Origin: Labilithrix sp.
GTDB taxonomy: Bacteria > Myxococcota_A > Polyangia > Polyangiales > Polyangiaceae
Assembly: GCA_019637105.1 (NCBI GenBank)
Contig: JAHBWF010000009.1
Coordinates: 32,854-96,853 of the forward strand
Length of the DNA stretch: 64,000 bases
Direction of reading: 5' to 3'
Made by a program: the position numbers and the translations under genes. Shown piece after piece: positions 18,527 through 26,391 of this stretch; the stretch's first letter is position 1; each line of letters starts with the position of its first letter. The notes below the pieces were generated by a model. That model saw only the letters and a list, made by a program, of their open reading frames with translations, had not been told where the DNA came from and did no database searches.

Positions 18527-19378
18527 TCAGCGGAGGACGAGGACCCAGACGTCGTAGATCGCGTGGGTCCACACGGCGGCCGCGAAGCCGCGCGTCACGT
18601 AGATGAGCGTCAGGATCAAGCCGAGCACGGCGCGGAACGTGAAGCTCGTGAGCTTGAACTCGTCCGAGAGCGGGCCGACGTAGTGCACGCCGCTGAAGAT
18701 GAGCGCGCACGCGATCGCCCAGCCGCACATGACGAGGAGCGAGCGGAACGAGAACCCGCTCGCGGCCGCGCTCGTCCCGGAGAGCTCGACGCGCTGCTTG
18801 CCGAACATCCAAACCAGGATCTTCGCGCCGACGCCGAAGAGCAGGACGCGGAAGGTGAGCTCCTCGTAGAAGCCCGCGCCGAGCGACATGATGAAGCCGA
18901 CGAAGCGCCCCTCGCTGGCGAGGCTCCCCGCCGCGGCGGCGAGGCCGGCCTGGCCGTCGCTGGCGAGGCTCCCGACCGTCGCGACGCCGGCGCCCGCGAG
19001 GCTCCCCGACGCCGGCGCGACGCTCGCGAAGAGGCTCCCGACGACGAGGTTCGCGACGAGCGCCATCACGAACGCGTACACCGTTCCCTCGACGACGATC
19101 TGAAGGAACTTCCGGGGCCGGAACGCCTGCCCTCGACCGAGCAGGGCGAACGTGCCCGCGAAGATGACGCCGATGCAGAGCGTCCCGAGCAGGTACCTCG
19201 TCTTGTCGCCGGCGCTCAACGTCAAGAGCGCCCCGGTCACCACGTCGGTCGCGTTCTGGACGCCGAGGAAGACGACCGCGAGGTGGTAGACGAGGAAGAT
19301 CGGCAGCGTCAGGCCGAGATCGACCCAGGCGCCGGGGCGGTCGCGGAGACGATCGGTCGTGAGCGGGACTTCGGCCAT
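18527..19378 (-). CDS. CPBP family intramembrane metalloprotease
   Basis: A 283-aa membrane protein of the CPBP/Abi (Rce1-like) family. The three conserved sites are present: E172-E173-x3-R177 in GFYEELTFR, the second motif with H232 (FSGVHYVG), and H272/D276 in THAIYDVW. About seven hydrophobic segments are seen. Members cleave or process membrane-associated proteins or peptides; some act in bacteriocin self-immunity. An unusual loop before the EExxxR motif (about residues 120-157) repeats GSLA three times and is Ala/Gly/Ser-rich, which may be a family insertion. The target is unknown. Confidence 0.88.
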   Translation of the reverse strand: MAEVPLTTDRLRDRPGAWVDLGLTLPIFLVYHLAVVFLGVQNATDVVTGALLTLSAGDKTRYLLGTLCIGVIFAGTFALLGRGQAFRPRKFLQIVVEGTVYAFVMALVANLVVGSLFASVAPASGSLAGAGVATVGSLASDGQAGLAAAAGSLASEGRFVGFIMSLGAGFYEELTFRVLLFGVGAKILVWMFGKQRVELSGTSAAASGFSFRSLLVMCGWAIACALIFSGVHYVGPLSDEFKLTSFTFRAVLGLILTLIYVTRGFAAAVWTHAIYDVWVLVLR

Positions 19379-19517
19379 CGATGCTCCCGCCTAACGTAGC
19401 AACCGACGGGACACCTGGCCCAATCCCGGCGGAGCCGGGCCGCGACGCCTCGACTCGGCGCGCCGCGGCCGCGCGGCCCAGGCCGCGTGACCGAGGTCAC
19501 GCGGCGCGGGGGTCGCG

Positions 19518-20273
19518 TCACCAGTAGACGCAGCCGAACGCGTTGCAGGACGAGCCGGTCGACGAGCGGTAGGCGCTGCTCATGCCGTAGCCCCACGCGC
19601 GTCGGCTGAAGCAGTTGCCGTAGGCGTCGCAACCTTCGACGTAGCCCGGACCGCCGACGACGTAGCCCGGACCGCCCGGACCGCCCGGACCGTAGCCCCC
19701 GCCGATGTAGCCCGGACCGCCCGGACCGTAGCCCCCGCCGACGTAGCCCGGACCGCCCGGACCGTACCCTCCGCCGACGTAGCCCGGACCGCCTGGACCG
19801 TAGCCTCCGCCGACGTAGCCCGGACCGCCCGGACCGTACCCTCCGCCGACGTAGCCCGGGCCGCCTGGACCGTAGCCTCCGCCGACGTAGCCCGGACCGC
19901 CCGGCGCGTACCCGGGGCCGCCGAGCATCTCGCCGCCGGGGCCGAGCATCTCGCCGTCGTAGCCGGGCCCACCGATGGCCTCGCCACCAGGACCGATGGC
20001 CTCGCCGCCGGGGCCGAGCATCTCGCCGTCGTAGCCGGGCCCACCGATGGCCTCGCCGCCGGGGCCGGACTCGCGCGGAGCGCGCTCGTCGTGTTCCGGC
20101 GGCGGCGCCGCCTCGTCGCGATCGCGCGCCTCATCCGACGACGAGTCGAGCGCGTCGTCCAGCTCGAGCGCTTGCGCGCTCGAACGCGCATCGTCGACCG
20201 CGCTCGCGCACCCCCCGAGCGCGACCAGCGCGGTCAGAGAGGCGACCGTGAACGAACCTCGATTGAACAACAT
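19518..20273 (-). CDS. Lipoprotein with Gly-Pro-Tyr tandem repeats
   Basis: A 251-aa exported protein. The signal peptide ends at the lipobox LGGC (Cys22), followed by an acidic stretch. From about residue 70 the chain is almost entirely low complexity: two near-copies of GGEAIGGPGYDGEMLG, then six copies of a 12-residue unit of the form GGPGYVGGGYGP (one with Ile in place of Val). The C-terminus has four Cys (ending CNAFGCVYW). There is no catalytic motif. The composition resembles structural or adhesive repeat proteins; a role in the cell surface or matrix is a guess. The next upstream gene encodes a lipoprotein of the same style. Confidence 0.8.
   Translation of the reverse strand: MLFNRGSFTVASLTALVALGGCASAVDDARSSAQALELDDALDSSSDEARDRDEAAPPPEHDERAPRESGPGGEAIGGPGYDGEMLGPGGEAIGPGGEAIGGPGYDGEMLGPGGEMLGGPGYAPGGPGYVGGGYGPGGPGYVGGGYGPGGPGYVGGGYGPGGPGYVGGGYGPGGPGYVGGGYGPGGPGYIGGGYGPGGPGGPGYVVGGPGYVEGCDAYGNCFSRRAWGYGMSSAYRSSTGSSCNAFGCVYW
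19677..19902. repeat. 36-bp tandem repeats, about six units
   Basis: Six near-identical 36-bp units encode the 12-residue repeat. Units differ mainly at third codon positions, some alternate between two variants (GGACCGCCCGGACCG and GGACCGCCTGGACCG), which suggests expansion by unequal crossing-over of a two-unit block. Confidence 0.85.
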
Positions 20274-20447
20274 GAAGACCTCCTCGAGCGTGGTTTGATC
20301 GGCGCGAGGAGCGGCTACGCGACGGCGGCTCCCCGCGCATCGCTGCGTGAACCCGTCACGTCCGCGTAGCCGCTCGGGCGCCAGGGTCCCGACGGCGCGC
20401 GCGAGCTCTCGTGCGAGGCGCCCGCGCGCGCGCGTCGGTGGTCGCCG

Positions 20448-21071
20448 TCACCAGCAGTTGCCCCAGGCGCAACCGCCGCCCCAGCCCCAGCCGCCGCCCC
20501 AGACGGGACGTCCGCCCCAGCCCCAGCCGCCGCCCCAGCCCGGGCGTCCGATCCAGCCGCCGCCCCAGCCCGGGCGCGCGCCCCAGCCCCAGCCGCCGCC
20601 GCGCCAAACGCCGCCTCCCCAGCCGCCGCCCCAGCCGCCGAGGCGACCGCCGCGGAAGCCCCACCCGCGCCATTGCGCGTCGGAGGGCTCCCCGGTCGCG
20701 TCGGTCTCCGCCTGGTAGTCGTCGCCGTAGTCGGCGGCCTCGTCCGCGTCGGCGGCCTCCGCGTCGGTCGGGTCGGCCGACGTCGTCGCGAGGTCGCCCG
20801 GCTCCTCTTTCTCCTTCTTCGGCTCCTCGGCCTTCTCTTCCTTGGGTTGCTCGGCCTTCTCCTCCTTCGGGTGCTCGGCCTTCTCCTCCTTGGGCGCCGC
20901 CGGGTCCTCCAGCTCCTCCTTCGGCGGCTGCATCTCGTCGTGCGAGAGCGGGTCCGCGGTCGTATCGAACGGCTCGTCGGCCGAATCGGCGGTGGGACTG
21001 GCGCATCCGCCGAGCGCGAGCCCGACTCCAACGGCGAGACTCGTCAACGTCATGGACTTGAGCGTGAGCAT
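20448..21071 (-). CDS. Lipoprotein with Lys-Glu repeats and Trp-Gly-rich tail
   Basis: A 207-aa exported protein starting at ATG 21069-21071 with a GGAGG site just upstream. It has a lipobox ending LALGGC (Cys23). Residues about 45-90 hold three copies of an eight-residue charged unit (KEEKAEHP and close variants). The last 80 residues are made of Gly, Trp, Arg and Pro (patterns such as GGGWGWG and RPGWGGGW), ending CAWGNCW with two Cys. It resembles the neighbouring Gly/Pro/Tyr lipoprotein in layout (lipobox, acidic or charged linker, aromatic/Gly repeats, short Cys end) and probably is its functional relative. No enzymatic motif. Function unknown. Confidence 0.8.
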   Translation of the reverse strand: MLTLKSMTLTSLAVGVGLALGGCASPTADSADEPFDTTADPLSHDEMQPPKEELEDPAAPKEEKAEHPKEEKAEQPKEEKAEEPKKEKEEPGDLATTSADPTDAEAADADEAADYGDDYQAETDATGEPSDAQWRGWGFRGGRLGGWGGGWGGGVWRGGGWGWGARPGWGGGWIGRPGWGGGWGWGGRPVWGGGWGWGGGCAWGNCW

Positions 21072-21437
21072 GTTCCGTGACCTCCTTCGCGACGCCGCTC
21101 TGCATCGCCGAAGCCACGCGCGTAGCTCTTTCGCGCGGCGATCTCTCGCGCTGGATCCGGTCGGGCCGTAGCCGTACGCGCGACGGACGACCCGCTCCCG
21201 GGAGCGACGCGACGCGCACGCGTTCGCCCCCTCTACGCGCGTGAAAACGAGCCCCGACGTGGATCGGCACGTCGGAGCCGGCGCGTGGTGCGGCGCGCCG
21301 GCGTCGATCTCATGGTCACCGCTGTCCCGGTGCAGAGTGTCCGCTTCGGCGCGATTGCACGCGCACAAATCGTCCCACGGCTGGGAATGATCCCGACGCG
21401 CGGCGTTCGAGCGGCGCGACCGCGCCCGGGCGCGGGC
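21072..21437. other. Intergenic region before the repeat-lipoprotein gene
   Basis: No open frame here looks coding. The stretch must contain the promoter of the Trp-Gly lipoprotein gene (minus strand). It also holds the two hairpins listed at 21254-21302. Otherwise I see nothing distinctive. Confidence 0.6.
21254..21302 (-). terminator. Two hairpins after the UbiA-family gene
   Basis: Two perfect inverted repeats lie back to back: GCCGGCGCG / CGCGCCGGC (21277-21302, 8-base loop) and CCGACGTG / CACGTCGG (21254-21275, 6-base loop). Read on the minus strand, after the prenyltransferase stop, the second is followed within a few bases by TTTT. Probably a transcription terminator. Confidence 0.5.
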
Positions 21438-22439
21438 TCAACCCGGGCGGAGGCGGTAGACGATCGCGACGATCGCGACGACCCAGAGGACCAGGTTCAG
21501 GACGAACGGAACGTCGCTCAGCATCTCCTGCGTCGGGCTCTCGGCCTTCCGGCCGCGGCCGACGCGGCCGGACACGAGCATGAGGAAGCGCGCGATCCCG
21601 AACACCGTGAACGGCACGGTCAGCCAGAGCTTGTCGCTGTGGAAGAAGGACTGCGTGTCCTTGTCGAGCGTGTAGGCGAGGTACGTCGCGGCGGTCGCGA
21701 GGCCCGTGATCGCCAGCGCGGCCGTGAGCGACGACTTCGAGTAGGCCTCGAGCGCGGCGCGCTGCTTGCCGGCGTGCTCGCCCTCGAGCTCGTGGCGGCG
21801 CTTGCCGAAGCCGAGGAAGAGCGCGAGCAGCGCGGTGCAGGCGAGCATGTACCAGCTGACCTTCGTGTCGGTGGCGAGGCCGCCGGCGACGACGCGGAGC
21901 ACGAACCCGAACGCGATGAGGCCGACGTCGAGGAACGCGACCTTCTTCAGCTTGAAGCTGTAGGCGATGTTCTCGACGAAGTAGAGCGCCGCGACCGCGG
22001 CGAACGCCCAGTTGAGCTCGAGGAACGCGACGCCGAGCGCGACGACGACGAGGAGCGCGGCGAACCCCTTCGCGAGACCCTCCGGGACGGCGCCGCTGGC
22101 GATCGGTCGATCGCGCTTCACGGGGTGGACGCGATCGGCCTCGACGTCGACGAGATCGTTGATCGTGTAGACCGCGCCCGCGAGCAGGCAGAAGACGGCG
22201 GTCGCGAGGACCGCCTTCCCGGCGACGGTCAAGTTCAGCGTGGGATCGCCGCTCGCCGCGGTGCCGAACAAGTCCTTGTGAAAGAACATCGGCGCCATCA
22301 CGAACAGGTTCTTCACCCATTGATGTGGCCGGATGGTCTTGATGAGGCCCTTGACCACGGACCCGCGCTTCGCGCTGCGCGATCGTTCTGGGCGCTCGGA
22401 CTCCAAGACCGTTGTCACCAACTCGTTCTTACACCACAT
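21438..22439 (-). CDS. UbiA-family prenyltransferase, DPPR-synthase-like
   Basis: A 333-aa integral membrane enzyme of the UbiA superfamily with about eight helices. The active-site motif is complete: N94DxxD98xxxD102 within YTINDLVDVEADRVHPVK, followed by RDRPIASG. The HPVKRDRP signature and RPHQWVKNLFV N-terminal segment match 5-phosphoribose:decaprenyl-phosphate phosphoribosyltransferases (Rv3806c-like). This suggests transfer of phosphoribose to a polyprenyl phosphate to make a donor for D-arabinose or other pentose glycans on the cell surface. The ATG at 22437-22439 is used but a GTG about 28 codons in would also give a good N-terminus. Confidence 0.85.
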   Translation of the reverse strand: MWCKNELVTTVLESERPERSRSAKRGSVVKGLIKTIRPHQWVKNLFVMAPMFFHKDLFGTAASGDPTLNLTVAGKAVLATAVFCLLAGAVYTINDLVDVEADRVHPVKRDRPIASGAVPEGLAKGFAALLVVVALGVAFLELNWAFAAVAALYFVENIAYSFKLKKVAFLDVGLIAFGFVLRVVAGGLATDTKVSWYMLACTALLALFLGFGKRRHELEGEHAGKQRAALEAYSKSSLTAALAITGLATAATYLAYTLDKDTQSFFHSDKLWLTVPFTVFGIARFLMLVSGRVGRGRKAESPTQEMLSDVPFVLNLVLWVVAIVAIVYRLRPG

Positions 22440-22677
22440 GGCCGGCGATCGCACGACCACGAGCGCTGCAAACGCCCCGCCAATCTCGAGCTCGGGGCGG
22501 GCGCGCACCCCGCAACTTGACGCGCGGGCCGTCGCGGCGGAAAACCCCGGCGTGCCGATGCGCCGATCAGCGTCCGACGTCTCCGGAATACCCGGAACGC
22601 CCCGGACGAAGCAAGCCAACCTGCACGACCAGGGGGCTCGCCGGAGCGCCCCGGCGCAGGCGACCCTCGTTCGCGCC

Positions 22678-25600
22678 GTGAACGCCGGCCACGCACGACG
22701 ACTTCGCGCGTTCGTCTTCGGGCTCTTCGCCCTGCTCGCCGTCGCGCCCGGGATCGCCTCGGCGGACGTCGGGCAGCGGCTCCCTCGGCTCGCCCGGCTG
22801 TCCGACGAGGTCGCGCGCGGTGGGATGCCGCTCGGGTACGTCCCCCTCCGTCAGATCTGGGCGGACTGGGACCAGGGCGACCCGCAGGAGGTCGAGGCGT
22901 CATTGCACGCGATCGCCGGCGATCCCCGCGTCGCCGCGCCGCTGCGGGTCTACTCGGGGCTCCTCGAGGCGTACGCGCGCCGCCGGCGCGGCGATCTGAC
23001 CGGCGCGAAGCAGCGGATCCGAGACCTCGGGTTCGTCGGTCGATGGATCGTCGCCGGTCCGTTCGACAACGAGGGCAAGTCCGGCCTCGACCGCGCCTTC
23101 GGGCCGGAGGACGAGATCGCCGATCCGCTCAGCATGTCCCGCACGTACGACGGCAAGGAGCGGCAGGTCGGCAACCGGATGACGCCGGACGTCTTCCCGT
23201 ACGGCTGGGTCGATCTCGGCGCCATGATGCGCCCGCAGGAGAGCGTGTGCGGCTACGCGACGACGTTCGTCCGGGACCCGCGCACCAAGTCGGGCCCGCG
23301 GCCGTTCTCCGTCTGGTTCGGCGCCAGCGGCGCGGCGAAGGTCTTCTTCGACGGGCTGGAGGTCGCGAAGGACCCGAAATACCGCGACCTCGACAGCGAC
23401 CGCTTCGGCGTGACGCTCACGATGCGCGAGGGCTGGCACCGCCTCACGGTGAAGGTCTGCGGCGACGAGGACCCGCCGATGTTCGCGCTCCGCCTCGCCG
23501 ATCCGAGCGGCGCGCCCGACAAGAACCTCGAGGCCGATCCCGATCCGTCGCACGCCAAGGAGGCCTCCGCGGTCCGCTTCCGCAAGGGCGACAAGCCGCC
23601 GCCGCCGGTCCTCGCCGGCCCCGTGCCGGCGTTCGAGAAGCTCGCCGCCCGCGACGACGCCGCGTCGCTCGAGGCGTACGCGCGGTGGCTCGTGCTCACG
23701 AGCTCCGACGACGCCAGCGAGAACCGCGCGCGCGATCTCGCGCGACGCGCCGCCGAGAAGTCCCCCACCGTGCCGCGCTGCCTCCTCGCCGGAGACCTGG
23801 CCGAGAACCGGAACCAGCGCGCGATCTGGATCGACAAGGCCGAGGACGTCATCCGCCGCTCTGGCAAGGCGATCCCCGAGCCCGAGCGCATCTCCGCGCT
23901 CCTCTCCCGCGCCGGCCACGCCCGCGGCGGCGCCAACTGGCGCGACGCCATCCCCTACTACGAGAAGGTCCTCGCGCTCGATCCGGACAACGTCCCGGCG
24001 AACCTCGCCCAGATCGAGCTCTACTCCGAGGCCGGCCTCCGCGAGACCGCGCTCGCGTCCCTCAACGGCACGCTCGCGCGCCGGCCGCGCAGCGTGGCGC
24101 TCCTCCGGGCGACCGCGAACGCACTCCGCGAGCTCGATCGGACGACCGAGAGCGAAGAGGTGACCGCGCGCTACGCGACGCTCCGCTACGACGACACCCA
24201 GGTCCTCGAGGGGCGCATCGAGCTCGCCCTCGCGCGACGCGACGCGGCGCTCGCGAACCGCTGGATCGAGCGGCTCGTCGAGACCAACCCCGACAGCGCG
24301 CGCTCCCTCGCGGCCGCCGCGCGCGCCTACGTGGCGCTCGGCGATCGGCCGAAGGCGATCGCGCTCCACCGCCGGGCGCTCGACCTCGCGCCCGAGGACG
24401 TCGCCACGCTGCGCGCGCTGGCCGACGTCTACGCGGTCGGCGGGCAGACCGACGAGCAGCTCCGGCTGCTCCGGCAGGTCCTCCAGCTCCGGCCGCAGGA
24501 GAAGGACGTCCGCGAGTACGTCGCGCACACCGAGCCCGCCAGGCCGCGCGCGGACGAGGCGTACGCGCGTCCGTCCGCCGAGTTCCTCAAGCTTCGCGAC
24601 AAGCCCGCGCAGGGCCGCACGCGGCGCACGCTCGTCGACCTCCAGGTCACCACGGTCTTCCCGAACGGCCTCGCGAGCCGCTTCCATCAGGTCGTGTTCC
24701 AGCCGCTCACCGACGCGGCCGCCGCCGAGGCGCGCGAGTACGGCTTCGCCTTCCAGGCCGACACCGAGTCGGTCCAGCTCCGCGGCGCGCGCATCTACAG
24801 GAAGGGCGGGCAGATCGACGAGGCCATCGAGAGCGGCGAGGGCGCCACCGACAACCCCGCGATGGCGATGTACTCGAGCGCGCGGGCGTTCTACGTCCAT
24901 TTCCCCCGCCTCGATCCGGGCGACGTCGTCGAGCTCCAGTACCGCGTCGAGGACGTCGCGCACCGCAACGCCTTCGCCGACTACTTCGGCGAGGTCGTGT
25001 ACATGCAGTCGACCGAGCCGATCGCGCGGAGCGAGTACGTCCTCATCACGCCGAAGTCGCGCACGTTCTACTTCAACAAGCCGAACGTCGCCGGCATCGC
25101 CCAGAAGGTCGAGGAGAAGGGCAACGAGCGGATCTGGCATTTCACCGCCGAGAACGTCGCGCCGCTGGAGCCCGAGCCGGCGATGCCGCCGCTCGCCGAG
25201 AGCCTCGGCCACGTCCACGTCTCGACCTACAAGAGCTGGGACGACATGGGCCGCTGGTACTGGGGCCTCGTGAAGGACCAGTTCATCGCCGACGACGAGG
25301 TGCGGAGGCGCGCGCTCGAGATCACCAAGGGCGCCGTCGACGAGAAGGACAAGGTCCGCGCGATCTACGACTTCGTCGTCCAGAAGACGCGCTACGTGGC
25401 GCTGGAGTTCGGCATCCACGGCTTCAAGCCGTACCGGTGCGCGCAGATCTTCGCGCGCGGCTTCGGCGACTGCAAAGACAAGGCGACGCTCATCGTCACG
25501 ATGCTGAAGGAGCTCGGCATCCACGCGACGATCGTCATCGTGCGCACGGGCATGCGCGGCGACTTCGAGACCGAGCCCGCGAGCCTCGCGCCGTTCGACC

Positions 25601-26391
25601 ACGCGATCGCCTACGTGCCGTCGCTCGACTGGTACCTCGACGGCACCGCCGAGTTCACCGGCTCGAGCGAGCTCCCCGCCATGGACCGCGGCGCGCTCGC
25701 GCTCCAGATCAACGAGGGCAAGCCCAAGCTCGTGCACCTGCCCGAGCCGAGCGCCGCGGAGAGCGTCGCGAGCAAGCGCGTCGAGGCCACGGTGAACCCG
25801 GACGGCTCGGCGCAGATCGACTGGAGGGTCGAGGTCTCCGGCTCGGGCGCGTCGAGCTGGCGGCAGCGCTACCACGCGAAGGCGTCGCAGAAGCAGCGCG
25901 TCCAGGAGGACCTCGCCAGCGAGCTGCCCGGCCTCGAGGTGCAGGGCGTCGTCGCGAGCGACCTCGACGACATCGAGCGGCCGGTCGAGATCCGAGCGAA
26001 GGCGAAGGCGCCGAGCTACGCGCGCAGGGACGGCGAGACGCGGACGGTCCCCGTCGGCGCGAAGGAGCACATGGTCCGCTCCTACGCGCCGCTCTCGAGC
26101 CGCCGCCGCGACGTCCGCATCTTCGCCCTCTCCACGCAGGAGAACGAGACGGTGGTGAAGCTTCCCCAGGGCGCCAAGATCCTCGGCGCCCCCCACGCGG
26201 CCGAGGGCACGAGCCCGTACGGATCGTTCAAGGTCGAGACGGAGACGAACGGCGGCACGGTCCGCGTGAAGACCACGGTGGCGATCACGAAGTCGCGCAT
26301 CCCCGCGAGCCAGTACGCCGCGTTCCGCGCGTTCTGCGAGCAGGTCGACCGCGAGCTCGGGCAGACGCTGACGTATACGGTGTCCAAGTGA
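22678..26391 (+). CDS. Exported DUF3857/transglutaminase-like protein with TPR-like repeats
   Basis: A large (about 1237 aa) exported protein. A signal peptide (Arg-rich start, FVFGLFALLAVAPGIASA) is followed by helical repeats (about residues 60-610) resembling TPRs. Then a DUF3857-type domain and a transglutaminase-core domain with a complete triad: C932 in GDCKDKAT, H975 in FDHAIAYV and D988 in YLDGTA. A further beta-rich domain ends the protein. Function of such periplasmic transglutaminase-like proteins is unclear; some act on cell-wall or surface proteins. The GTG at 22678 gives the cleanest signal peptide; an ATG at 22558 is an alternative. The stop overlaps the next, related gene (GTGA). 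Confidence 0.82.
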   Translation: MNAGHARRLRAFVFGLFALLAVAPGIASADVGQRLPRLARLSDEVARGGMPLGYVPLRQIWADWDQGDPQEVEASLHAIAGDPRVAAPLRVYSGLLEAYARRRRGDLTGAKQRIRDLGFVGRWIVAGPFDNEGKSGLDRAFGPEDEIADPLSMSRTYDGKERQVGNRMTPDVFPYGWVDLGAMMRPQESVCGYATTFVRDPRTKSGPRPFSVWFGASGAAKVFFDGLEVAKDPKYRDLDSDRFGVTLTMREGWHRLTVKVCGDEDPPMFALRLADPSGAPDKNLEADPDPSHAKEASAVRFRKGDKPPPPVLAGPVPAFEKLAARDDAASLEAYARWLVLTSSDDASENRARDLARRAAEKSPTVPRCLLAGDLAENRNQRAIWIDKAEDVIRRSGKAIPEPERISALLSRAGHARGGANWRDAIPYYEKVLALDPDNVPANLAQIELYSEAGLRETALASLNGTLARRPRSVALLRATANALRELDRTTESEEVTARYATLRYDDTQVLEGRIELALARRDAALANRWIERLVETNPDSARSLAAAARAYVALGDRPKAIALHRRALDLAPEDVATLRALADVYAVGGQTDEQLRLLRQVLQLRPQEKDVREYVAHTEPARPRADEAYARPSAEFLKLRDKPAQGRTRRTLVDLQVTTVFPNGLASRFHQVVFQPLTDAAAAEAREYGFAFQADTESVQLRGARIYRKGGQIDEAIESGEGATDNPAMAMYSSARAFYVHFPRLDPGDVVELQYRVEDVAHRNAFADYFGEVVYMQSTEPIARSEYVLITPKSRTFYFNKPNVAGIAQKVEEKGNERIWHFTAENVAPLEPEPAMPPLAESLGHVHVSTYKSWDDMGRWYWGLVKDQFIADDEVRRRALEITKGAVDEKDKVRAIYDFVVQKTRYVALEFGIHGFKPYRCAQIFARGFGDCKDKATLIVTMLKELGIHATIVIVRTGMRGDFETEPASLAPFDHAIAYVPSLDWYLDGTAEFTGSSELPAMDRGALALQINEGKPKLVHLPEPSAAESVASKRVEATVNPDGSAQIDWRVEVSGSGASSWRQRYHAKASQKQRVQEDLASELPGLEVQGVVASDLDDIERPVEIRAKAKAPSYARRDGETRTVPVGAKEHMVRSYAPLSSRRRDVRIFALSTQENETVVKLPQGAKILGAPHAAEGTSPYGSFKVETETNGGTVRVKTTVAITKSRIPASQYAAFRAFCEQVDRELGQTLTYTVSK

